Shown in pieces: positions 13,856-20,174 of a DNA stretch of 20,174 nt. Both the position numbers and the translations under genes were made by a program. Position 1 is the stretch's first letter, and every line of letters begins with the position of its first letter. The stretch comes from Thermoplasmata archaeon (GTDB lineage: Archaea > Thermoplasmatota > Thermoplasmata > Halarchaeoplasmatales > Halarchaeoplasmataceae), in NCBI GenBank assembly GCA_007129655.1, contig SKVC01000147.1, positions 1 through 20,174 on the forward strand, in the 5' to 3' direction. The notes under the pieces are model-generated. The model saw only the letters and a list, made by a program, of their open reading frames with translations, had not been told where the DNA came from and searched no databases.

Positions 13856-15118
13856 GTGTTGATCCTTGTCCATAGTGATTTGAACTCCCATGGGATAATC
13901 GAATATTTTCAAAAGGCCGGGGAAGAAGTTGGCTGTTTCAAATCTTTGGACATACCCGATGAAGAGCTGAAGAAAGCGGAGATGGTTATATTCTTCGGAG
14001 ACGATACGGATGGGTTGTCACAACTACGCCAAAGAACAAGATCTCTTACCGGCAAAGATGATGTAGTGATGGTAGAATCAACGGATAACTTGGTTTTCAA
14101 TTCAATAATGCATCTTATCGAAGAAGAACGAAGAAAAAGGAACAGTTTACATTTGATGGAAACGGTGAAAACATGTACTGACGGTTTGAATATATTTGTA
14201 CATGATAACCCGGACCCGGATGCGATAGCATCTGCCATGGCTCTCGAAGTGATATGCCGAGAAGCAGGGGTGGTTTCCAAAGTATATTACAACGGAGATA
14301 TTGGTTACACTGAAAACGAGACGCTTTTGGAGTGCACCGGATTTAAGATAGAGAAAATGACATCAGAGGACATAATATCCCTACGCCAAGAGAAAAAAGA
14401 TATCGCCTTCGTCGACTTTGCACGTCCGGGTGAAAACAACAAGCTACCGGAGGGGACCGTTGCGAAGATAATAATCGACCATCATTACACCAATAAAGAT
14501 GTAACCGGAACTGGTTTTGTAGATATCAAAAGTGTAGGTGCAACCTCGACGCTCATGACCGAACATCTACAAAATCTGAATCTTCCGGTAACACCCTATC
14601 TCGCATCTGCGCTTCTGTATGGTATCAAAGTTGATACTCGTGATTATACTCGCAATATCGGTCCTGCGGATTTCCAAGCCATAGCATATCTCAATGGCTT
14701 TGCAGACAGCGAGATATTACCAATACTCGAAAGTGTGCCCATGGACCCGGATACCATAGAAGCCTTGGGAAGGGCTATAAGCAATCGAAAGATAGAAAAC
14801 AAAACAATGACCAGTTTCGCCGGTCACATCAACCAGCGTGACGACATTCCACAGGTAGCGGAAATACTTGAAGGAGAACGTGATGTTTTCACGGTGCTGG
14901 TCATGGGAATTTTCCAAGATACTATCTATATGTCCGCTAGGAGCAAGGATCCTAAGTTGAATCTCGGTTCTATCATGAAGAGACTATACGATGATATCGG
15001 TTCCGCCGGGGGCCATCAACACTCTGCAGGTGGAAATGTACCTCTTACTGAGTTTAAGAACGAAGAAGAAGCGGTAAAAGAGTTATCTAAAAAATTCATG
15101 GACGGTGTCAATAAATGA
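13856..15118 (+). CDS. DHH-family phosphoesterase with N-terminal Rossmann-like domain
   Basis: A 420-residue DHH/DHHA1 phosphoesterase. Metal-site motifs are all intact: HDNPDPD (116-122), D187 in FVDFAR, DHH (208-210), GIKVDT with D260, and the DHHA1 motif GGHQHSAGG (385-393). Relatives are nanoRNases, pAp phosphatases and cyclic dinucleotide phosphodiesterases; which of these applies is not known. The first 105 residues begin LILVHSDLNSHGIIEYF and look like a shortened TrkA-N/RCK-type Rossmann unit without a GxGxxG loop. The start is GTG at 13856, six nucleotides after AAGGGGTGA; a TTG follows directly and is the alternative. The gene overlaps the next by 4 nt. Confidence 0.85.
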   Translation: MLILVHSDLNSHGIIEYFQKAGEEVGCFKSLDIPDEELKKAEMVIFFGDDTDGLSQLRQRTRSLTGKDDVVMVESTDNLVFNSIMHLIEEERRKRNSLHLMETVKTCTDGLNIFVHDNPDPDAIASAMALEVICREAGVVSKVYYNGDIGYTENETLLECTGFKIEKMTSEDIISLRQEKKDIAFVDFARPGENNKLPEGTVAKIIIDHHYTNKDVTGTGFVDIKSVGATSTLMTEHLQNLNLPVTPYLASALLYGIKVDTRDYTRNIGPADFQAIAYLNGFADSEILPILESVPMDPDTIEALGRAISNRKIENKTMTSFAGHINQRDDIPQVAEILEGERDVFTVLVMGIFQDTIYMSARSKDPKLNLGSIMKRLYDDIGSAGGHQHSAGGNVPLTEFKNEEEAVKELSKKFMDGVNK

Positions 15119-15774
15119 AACAACAATATACTTACAGCATAGATAGCGGAGTTTCGAAAAACGGAATCAGCAAAACAGAGAAAATACACTTGACCATCGC
15201 GCTTTTAGTGCTAACTCTGGCTTTTACGATCAGCTTTTCCGGAGGATTAACGGGTGTAGAACTAGAAAATTTCCTCCGGACGTTTTCTCTTTCCTTCGTA
15301 GCCGTGGGAACAGCTTTCCTTTTTCACGAACTCGCCCATCGGATGGTGGCAAGAAAATATGGCTGCTGGGCGGAGTTCAGGATGTGGCCCATGGGATTGA
15401 TGATGGCGCTGTTCTTCAGCTTCATGGGCTTCGTATTCGCTGCCCCTGGAGCCGTGATGATAAGCGGCCAAATCACGGAGGAGCAGAACGGATATATCAG
15501 CGCTTCGGGGCCGGCTACTAACTGGTTGGTCGGCACACTATTTCTCGCCGGCTCTTATGTATTACTCATAAACGGTCACTACCTATGGGTTCCATTGGCC
15601 TTCGTATGTTTCATCAATCTATTCATAGGCGGTTTTAACCTTCTGCCCTTTGGACCCTTGGACGGCGCGAAGATATTCAGATGGAGCGTTCCTAACTATA
15701 TACTGTTGGTAACAGCTATCGTGGGAACGCTGATAGTAGGTCGTTTCCTAGGCCCACTGAGCATATTTATCTGA
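15115..15774 (+). CDS. Site-2-protease-like M50 membrane metalloprotease
   Basis: A 219-residue multi-pass membrane protein of the M50 family. The zinc site is HELAH at 71-75 in one membrane segment and the second motif NLLPFGPLDGAK (175-186), with D183 as the third ligand. Membrane segments are near 26-43, 56-74, 92-115, 135-153, 156-176 and 195-213. Such enzymes cut substrates within the membrane; this short form lacks PDZ or CBS domains, as is common for archaeal members. ATG overlaps the DHH stop by 4 nt, so the pair is translationally coupled. It ends the plus-strand operon, 3 nt before the convergent acyl-CoA synthetase. Substrates are unknown. Confidence 0.88.
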   Translation: MKQQYTYSIDSGVSKNGISKTEKIHLTIALLVLTLAFTISFSGGLTGVELENFLRTFSLSFVAVGTAFLFHELAHRMVARKYGCWAEFRMWPMGLMMALFFSFMGFVFAAPGAVMISGQITEEQNGYISASGPATNWLVGTLFLAGSYVLLINGHYLWVPLAFVCFINLFIGGFNLLPFGPLDGAKIFRWSVPNYILLVTAIVGTLIVGRFLGPLSIFI

Positions 15775-15777
15775 TAT

Positions 15778-17430
15778 TTATTTACCTTCGTTGAACTCCT
15801 TTTCCGCTTCATCCCGGAGTTCGGTACGTCGTATCTTACCACTGATGGTTTTCGGCAGTTCGTCAACGAACTCGATCAATCTAGGATATTTGTACGGCGC
15901 CGTTACTTTCTTTACATGATCTTGTAGTTCTTTTTTTAACTCTTCGGATGGTTCATAATCCTTATTTAGGATTATGTAGGCCTTAACCACTTTACCTCTG
16001 ATCTCATCCGGGGCACCGATCACAGCGTTCTCCATAACTGCCGGATGCTCCTGTAGAGCACTCTCTACCTCGAAGGGTCCTATCCTATATCCGGATGCCT
16101 TTATCACGTCGTCGGCCCTTCCCACGAACCAGAAGTAGCCGTCTTCGTCCTTGTAGGCTTTATCGCCTGTGTAATACCAGTCTCCGTGGAATACTTCCCC
16201 TGTCTTTTCCTCATCCTTCCAATATTCCTTGAATATTCCCGGAGGTCTTTCGGGCTTCACCTTAACTGCGATATGACCTTCTTCTTCCACCGGCTTTATG
16301 TTGCCTTCCTCATCAACAACTTCCACAAAATGACCGGGTGTAGGTTTTCCCATGGATCCGGCCTTTACTTCCATACAGGGATAATTACCCACCAGTGCCA
16401 CACTCTCTGTCTGTCCGTAGTAATCGTATATACGAAGACCAGTGTATTCCTCCCATTTATCGATGACATCCGGATTGAGAGGCTCTCCGGCACTCAATGT
16501 GTGCCTCAGAGAACTCAGATCGTATTTGTCTACGTCTAAATTTATCATCATCTTGTATATGGTGGGCGGAGCACAAAATACGGTTATATGATGCTCTTCG
16601 AGTATCTTCAGCGTCTTTTCCGCACTGAAGCCGCCGGTGATATTTTGCTGTACAACGGTGGCTCCGACTATCCATTGTCCGAACAATTTACCCCAGGCAG
16701 TCTTCGCCCAGCCGTTATCGGCGATGGCCCATATGGTGTCGTTCGGTTTCAAGTCCTGGATGAATTTAGCGGTAACTTGGTGTCCTAACGAGTATGCATG
16801 GGTGTGAAGTACCATCTTTGGATACGCGGTAGTCCCGGAGGTGAAGTATATGATCATGGGTTCGTCGCTTTTCGTTTTGTACGATAATTCCAGTTCTCCG
16901 GAGTCATTATCCATCATATCTCCATAGGATGTCCATCCCTCTGCCTGACCGCCGACTAGTATATGATTTTTTAGAGATGGTAGTTTGCTTCTAACTTTAT
17001 CAACTTTTTCATGGTTAGGCATATCCGCTATGATGGTGTTAGCCTCTGATTGTTCTACTCTGTACTGTATATCTTTGGCTACCGATAGATTCGGTGTCGG
17101 TATCGGGATCACCCCGAGTTTTATCATCCCTAAAAGGGCTACATACCATTCCGGTAAACGATGAACCAGAAGTATAACACGGTCTCCCTTCTTTATTCCC
17201 ATCTCCAGCAAACCCTTGGCGAATCGATCGGAAAGATCTTTTAGCTGCTTGAAAGTATGTTTCTCTACTTTTTCCCCGGAATCGTCTATGGATATCAAAG
17301 CTATCTTTTCCGGAGTTTGTTCAGCGTGTCTATCTACTTCATCTAATGCAAAATTGTAGTACTCGGGAACTTCCCAGCTAAATCTCTTCCTGGTCTCTTC
17401 GTAGTCTGTCATGTTATGTTCAGCGGACAT
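15778..17430 (-). CDS. AMP-forming acyl-CoA synthetase (medium-chain/ACSM or MACS type)
   Basis: A 550-residue ANL-superfamily acyl-CoA synthetase. Motifs: P-loop TSGTTAYPK (197-205), NGWAKTAWGKLFGQW (239-253), a signature of the acetyl-/medium-chain synthetase branch, YYGQTE (337-342), TGD (421-423), the hinge GRADDVIKASGYRIGP (437-452) and catalytic Lys532 in PKTISGKIRR. The N-terminal YYNFALDEVDRHA matches the archaeal MACS subfamily, of which Methanosarcina acetivorans MacsMa prefers 2-methylbutyrate. So branched or medium-chain acids are the expected substrates, an inference that would suit branched-chain 2-oxoacid metabolism by the kor operon. A TATA-like TTTAAT lies about 34 nt before the ATG with no SD site; a second in-frame ATG is six codons downstream. 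Confidence 0.88.
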   Translation of the reverse strand: MSAEHNMTDYEETRKRFSWEVPEYYNFALDEVDRHAEQTPEKIALISIDDSGEKVEKHTFKQLKDLSDRFAKGLLEMGIKKGDRVILLVHRLPEWYVALLGMIKLGVIPIPTPNLSVAKDIQYRVEQSEANTIIADMPNHEKVDKVRSKLPSLKNHILVGGQAEGWTSYGDMMDNDSGELELSYKTKSDEPMIIYFTSGTTAYPKMVLHTHAYSLGHQVTAKFIQDLKPNDTIWAIADNGWAKTAWGKLFGQWIVGATVVQQNITGGFSAEKTLKILEEHHITVFCAPPTIYKMMINLDVDKYDLSSLRHTLSAGEPLNPDVIDKWEEYTGLRIYDYYGQTESVALVGNYPCMEVKAGSMGKPTPGHFVEVVDEEGNIKPVEEEGHIAVKVKPERPPGIFKEYWKDEEKTGEVFHGDWYYTGDKAYKDEDGYFWFVGRADDVIKASGYRIGPFEVESALQEHPAVMENAVIGAPDEIRGKVVKAYIILNKDYEPSEELKKELQDHVKKVTAPYKYPRLIEFVDELPKTISGKIRRTELRDEAEKEFNEGK

Positions 17431-17460
17431 ATGGCATCATTTTTTGGTAAAAGAGGTCCC

Positions 17461-17466
17461 ATTAAA
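17461..17466 (-). promoter_or_regulatory. TATA-like element of the acyl-CoA synthetase gene
   Basis: Minus-strand TTTAAT lies about 34 nt from the ATG in the 52-nt gap behind the methyltransferase gene. No SD site is visible between it and the ATG, consistent with a short or absent leader. The match to a TATA consensus is only moderate. Confidence 0.3.
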
Positions 17467-17482
17467 GCTTTTCGGCAATATT

Positions 17483-18130
17483 CTATTTCATCCAGCAGTA
17501 TGCGAAGGAAGACCCGAGAATGTTGCCCGGATACTCTACTACATCTATAATTTCAAGCTCGTCGAATCCGTTTCGGATACTTTTCTCCGTATGATATACG
17601 AAGTATCGTTTCTTGTCTTTCATGCTCTCTCCGTACTCGAAACCTTCTCCTTGACCGACTTTGTAACTGAATGCGAATATGCCACCCGGCTTCAGTACAC
17701 GGATGATCTCCCTTTCCAGTTCGCGTAATTGCTCACCGGGAATATGTATCACAGATGCACTGGCCCACACACAATCGAAGTGATCTTTATTCAGTCCCAA
17801 TTCTCTCATATCCATCCGGATAAATTCCAGTTCCGGAAACTTTTTTCTGGCTAGTTTAACCATCTCCTTGGATAGGTCCATCCCGATCGTGTCGGCTCCT
17901 CTATCAGTCAGATACGCAGCGTCTCTGCCATCACCGCATCCCAGATCCAATATCTGTGGTTCAGAAGGCAGCATATTCAATGTCCTATCCATCATCTTTT
18001 CTTGAAAGTCCCTGTCACCCGATGATAACGTTTTTCGGCAGTAGTCCTCGGTTGCAGTGTCGTAAGCTTTTATAGTGTCCCATACCGGATCTTCACAGTC
18101 CGAGATCTTCTTTGATCTTTTCAAGTTCAT
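17483..18130 (-). CDS. Class I SAM-dependent methyltransferase
   Basis: A 215-residue methyltransferase. SAM motif I is ILDLGCGDGRD (60-70), the acidic motif II GMDLS (83-87) and a DFDCVWASASVIHIP-type motif with the post-II pattern (about 117-131), then VLKPGGIFAFSYK (145-157). The core is a standard Methyltransf_11/25 fold with no substrate-specific domain, so the acceptor is unknown. The open frame continues to 18238, but that part lies within the upstream radical SAM gene and is not methyltransferase-like. The ATG at 18130 overlaps that gene by 38 nt and lacks an SD site; the start is uncertain. It trails the radical SAM and lplA genes in the same direction, probably one transcript. Confidence 0.8.
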   Translation of the reverse strand: MNLKRSKKISDCEDPVWDTIKAYDTATEDYCRKTLSSGDRDFQEKMMDRTLNMLPSEPQILDLGCGDGRDAAYLTDRGADTIGMDLSKEMVKLARKKFPELEFIRMDMRELGLNKDHFDCVWASASVIHIPGEQLRELEREIIRVLKPGGIFAFSYKVGQGEGFEYGESMKDKKRYFVYHTEKSIRNGFDELEIIDVVEYPGNILGSSFAYCWMK

Positions 18131-18983
18131 CCCCGGTAGGCGGTCTGGGATAATTTCTGTGTTCATCTCCGGGTCTGGTTGTGTAATACGGACGGTTACA
18201 TCCCGGGCATCCCTGGGTTCTGAATATATCTCCGTCATTCACTATTTCAGCCAATTCTTCGGGCCGTTCAAACATGAGCTCCAGCACTTCGGTAGGTGAC
18301 ATCCCGTTTTTTAGCAGATGAGAACTCACCTGTGCTTGTCGGTAATACTTCATATCCGGGACATCGTCTTTTGACATATATGAGAAAAGAGATATGTTTG
18401 CCCCGGTAATCGCAGCTCTGTAGGCTCCTAGTGTAAATTGAGGTAAATTTTCACCTAAGCCCACGATGAAATGTGCGGTAACGTTTTCCGGTCCTAAGCT
18501 TTTAGACGCTTCACCCAGATAATCCCAAAATACCCGTGGGTCGTATTTCGGCTTTGTCTTCGCCCTTATCTCATCGGTAGCAGCGTCTATTCCGATGCCT
18601 ATACGGTCTATCTTATCCTTCAATTTCTCCAAAGTTTCCCCCGAAAGAGGTGGTGTGGAAATCGATATGGGTTTTTCAACGTTTTGAAGTGAATTCACCG
18701 TATCTACGAGTATATCTTCGTAATCGGCAATGTCGGGACACTGTATACAGATCCTCTCTAGATCCGAGTTTTTTAGCGGCTCGATTATCTCGTCGATATC
18801 TAACTCGGGCCATGAAACCCTTGAAAGCCATTTGCTGTCACCCCGTGCCTGTGGGCAGAATGTACATCCACCTCTGCATACTCCTCCCGGGATCATCACG
18901 TATCCGGTAGTAGGATGCTCCATAGCACCACCCTTCATCAAACCAAGGTACATAGCCGTACCGGCGGAAACCCTGACTTTCAT
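18093..18983 (-). CDS. Radical SAM protein, LipS-like lipoyl synthase component (biotin synthase-related)
   Basis: A 296-residue radical SAM enzyme with the CxxxCxxC site at C36, C40, C43 in GGVCRGGCTFCPQARGDS and the LSRVSWPELD stretch found in archaeal biotin-synthase-related proteins. A C-terminal GCPGCNRPYY segment (C259, C262) could ligate an auxiliary cluster. Proteins of this kind act as LipS1/LipS2, which together insert two sulfurs into protein-bound octanoate in organisms lacking LipA. The adjacent lipoate-protein ligase supports this; only one of the usual two LipS-type genes is in the window. ATG at 18983 overlaps the lplA stop as ATGA; a GTG three codons earlier is less likely. 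Biotin-synthase-like activity on another substrate is the alternative. Confidence 0.7.
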   Translation of the reverse strand: MKVRVSAGTAMYLGLMKGGAMEHPTTGYVMIPGGVCRGGCTFCPQARGDSKWLSRVSWPELDIDEIIEPLKNSDLERICIQCPDIADYEDILVDTVNSLQNVEKPISISTPPLSGETLEKLKDKIDRIGIGIDAATDEIRAKTKPKYDPRVFWDYLGEASKSLGPENVTAHFIVGLGENLPQFTLGAYRAAITGANISLFSYMSKDDVPDMKYYRQAQVSSHLLKNGMSPTEVLELMFERPEELAEIVNDGDIFRTQGCPGCNRPYYTTRPGDEHRNYPRPPTGDELEKIKEDLGL

Positions 18984-19744
18984 AGTTTCCACTTCCTGTT
19001 ATAGGTCCAAATTTCAGATGAATATTTCTTCTCCAACTCGTCGGCCAGCTCTAATTCTTCCTTTGTAAGCTCCCCTTCCTCTAAAGTCAGTTCGAAGTTA
19101 TTATCATAAGATTCTCTAAGTTCTTCTATCAACTCTTCCGGCTCTATGTCGTAGCCCAATTCATCCTCCATGGTGGTTACCAGGTCCATGAATGAATTGG
19201 CGCCCTTTGCCTTCAGTTTCTCCATGTCCAACAACAGTATCTCCGAGAGCGTTTCCAGATCAGTTCCATACATCAGCGTACCGTGTTGCAGCATCCCCTT
19301 GCGTGCTCGACGCTGGGCACTTCCGGATATCTTTCTACCTCCTACCAGAATATCGTTGTAGGGTTTGAACACCGCATCCAGTCCATGATCTATCAACGTA
19401 GCTATCATCGGCTCTAGCAGTTCATTGAAGCTGTCCTCTATAGCTCCCGAGATCCGGTCGGTAACGATAGAGTATGTAACTTCACCATCGTGATCATGAT
19501 ACACTGTCCCGCCACCGGTGATCCGGCGTACGAAGGGAATACCGTGTTCTCGGCATTTATCGGTGTTTATGACCGTATCTATCTCCTGAGCGTAACCTAC
19601 GGTTATCGCCGAGGGTAAAAATCTGAAAAAACGCAGTGTGGGCGGTGTCGATCCTTTATCGTAACTACGAAGAATAGCTTCGTCGATGGCCATCTGTCTC
19701 GGTCCTGAAGTCTCTATGGGTGGGATGTACCTAATGGTATCCAT
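18980..19744 (-). CDS. lplA: Lipoate-protein ligase A family protein
   Basis: A 254-residue BPL/LplA/LipB-fold ligase that joins lipoate (or octanoate) to a lysine of a lipoyl domain or of GcvH through an acyl-adenylate. The substrate loop RRITGGGTVYHD (73-84) and the adenylate site NDILVGGRKISGSAQRR (130-146), with Lys138 in the conserved position, are both intact. The C-terminal part after about 205 is acidic and helical, ending EIWTYNRKWKL, where some archaea have a separate LplB. A TATA-like GATATATC and an SD AAGGA precede the ATG. No lipoylated acceptor (E2 or GcvH) is in the window. It is first in a probable operon with the radical SAM and methyltransferase genes. Confidence 0.85.
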   Translation of the reverse strand: MDTIRYIPPIETSGPRQMAIDEAILRSYDKGSTPPTLRFFRFLPSAITVGYAQEIDTVINTDKCREHGIPFVRRITGGGTVYHDHDGEVTYSIVTDRISGAIEDSFNELLEPMIATLIDHGLDAVFKPYNDILVGGRKISGSAQRRARKGMLQHGTLMYGTDLETLSEILLLDMEKLKAKGANSFMDLVTTMEDELGYDIEPEELIEELRESYDNNFELTLEEGELTKEELELADELEKKYSSEIWTYNRKWKL

Positions 19745-19774
19745 GTTAATCCTTACTGTATATGCAACTCATGT

Positions 19775-19826
19775 GATATATCTGTTTCTGTTGTGTCGGG
19801 GAAAATCGACCAAAAATACTATATGA
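19775..19826. promoter_or_regulatory. Divergent promoters of lplA and the small downstream gene
   Basis: The 113-nt gap between the two start codons contains a minus-strand TATA-like GATATATC (19775-19782), about 34 nt from the lplA ATG, and a plus-strand ACTATATGA (19818-19826), about 36 nt before the ATG at 19858. The latter predicts a start near 19847, downstream of the earlier in-frame ATG at 19837, which argues for 19858 as the start. Confidence 0.4.
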
Positions 19827-19857
19827 AAAAGTCTCGATGATGGGGCGGTGGTATCAG

Positions 19858-20037
19858 ATGAATAAAAAATTCGATGTCCAGATATATTATTCAGGCTTCA
19901 GCACACACATAATAGAAGCCGAAAACGAAGAAGAAGCGATCTTGAAGGCGAGGAGCCGGAAAATCAAGTTGGATGAGATCAGTTCCAACCTTGAAAGTTG
20001 GAAAGAGGCCGATGATGCCGAGATCATAGACGGATAG
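19858..20037 (+). CDS. Small DpnD/PcfM-like protein
   Basis: A 59-residue protein with the layout of DpnD/PcfM-type small domains: a first strand KFDVQIYYSGF, then THIIEAENEEEAILKARSRK, the alternating strand and helix pattern of V-E-A-x-x-x-x-E-A-x-x-K-A, and a short acidic C-terminus. No function is established for this family; homologs occur in varied contexts. Start at ATG 19858 is preferred to 19837, seven codons upstream, from TATA spacing and a GGTGGT SD-like site. It stands alone on the plus strand, divergent from lplA. Identification rests on a weak sequence pattern, so the family label is tentative, though the reading frame itself looks real. Confidence 0.55.
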   Translation: MNKKFDVQIYYSGFSTHIIEAENEEEAILKARSRKIKLDEISSNLESWKEADDAEIIDG

Positions 20038-20174
20038 ACGAAACTATACCGAGTGGTGCATAAAGCGGAATCCTGACCTGAGAATGATATAGATTCTGCA
20101 TCGGATAGTTTGAAGGCATAGTAACTCCTTGTATCAACGCACAATTTTCTAATCCATTAGAAATCTTTAAATAT
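20038..20174. other. Gene-free end of the window with palindrome and TATA-like element
   Basis: No gene is recognised in these 137 bases. A weak 5-bp repeat AGAAT (20081-20085)/ATTCT (20093-20097) is present. Near the end, TTTCTAAT (20146-20153) and ATTAGAAA (20156-20163) form a perfect 8-bp inverted repeat with a 2-nt spacer, directly followed by TCTTTAAATAT (20164-20174), a good archaeal TATA box. This looks like the start of a promoter for a plus-strand gene beyond the window, with a palindrome where the BRE/upstream operator would lie. Confidence 0.4.

Noticed and set aside
16186..16539. 117-codon plus-strand frame inside the acyl-CoA synthetase gene
   Set aside because: It is antisense to an intact, well-conserved gene with full ANL motifs, and its own translation matches no family I recognise.
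18131..18238. 36-codon N-terminal extension of the methyltransferase
   Set aside because: It lies wholly within the radical SAM coding sequence in another frame and shows no methyltransferase-like residues.

Overview
The window is from an archaeon, most likely euryarchaeal and plausibly Thermoplasmata-like; rank below that cannot be read from the sequence. Signs of Archaea are a Nop10 protein, a PAC2-family proteasome-assembly chaperone, a TrmI-type tRNA methyltransferase, a DUF835 protein, korDABC-type 2-oxoacid:ferredoxin oxidoreductase, and TATA boxes about 25-35 nt ahead of first genes that lack a Shine-Dalgarno (SD) site, while internal operon genes carry strong AGGAGGTGAT-like sites. 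No rRNA, tRNA, CRISPR array, insertion sequence or phage gene was seen. Coding density is very high.

Layout. (1) 118-2775, minus: a complete four-gene ferredoxin oxidoreductase operon (order of transcription: ferredoxin, alpha, beta, gamma), every junction a 4-nt overlap. (2) 2776-3066: a divergent regulatory region with two inverted repeats and TATA elements. (3) 3067-8342, plus: a six-gene operon made of three pairs: two paralogous thiolase-fold proteins, two paralogous zinc-ribbon/OB-fold DUF35 proteins, and the A and B subunits of a family I (glutaconate-type) CoA-transferase. (4) 8346-12052, minus: a CPBP membrane protease flanked by zinc ribbons, an AMP-forming acyl-CoA ligase, and TrmI. 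(5) 12159-15774, plus: nop10, PAC2 chaperone, DUF835 protein, DHH phosphoesterase, M50 site-2-type protease, tightly packed. (6) 15778-19744, minus: a second AMP-forming acyl-CoA synthetase, a class I methyltransferase, a radical SAM protein resembling the LipS half-enzymes of lipoate synthesis, and lipoate-protein ligase A. (7) 19858-20037, plus: a small DpnD/PcfM-like protein, followed by non-coding DNA ending in a palindrome and a TATA-like element.

How the genes may work together. Acyl-CoA chemistry dominates: a reductase/oxidase that makes acyl-CoA from 2-oxoacids with ferredoxin, two acyl-CoA ligases, a CoA-transferase, and a heteromeric thiolase/DUF35 assembly. The likeliest reading is anaerobic breakdown (or formation) of organic or amino-acid-derived acids through CoA thioesters. 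The six-gene operon is the best candidate for a poorly described system: both thiolase-fold subunits have Asn in place of the canonical GHP histidine, only the first keeps the nucleophilic Cys, and the DUF35 partners are duplicated in parallel. Its substrate cannot be deduced from the sequence.
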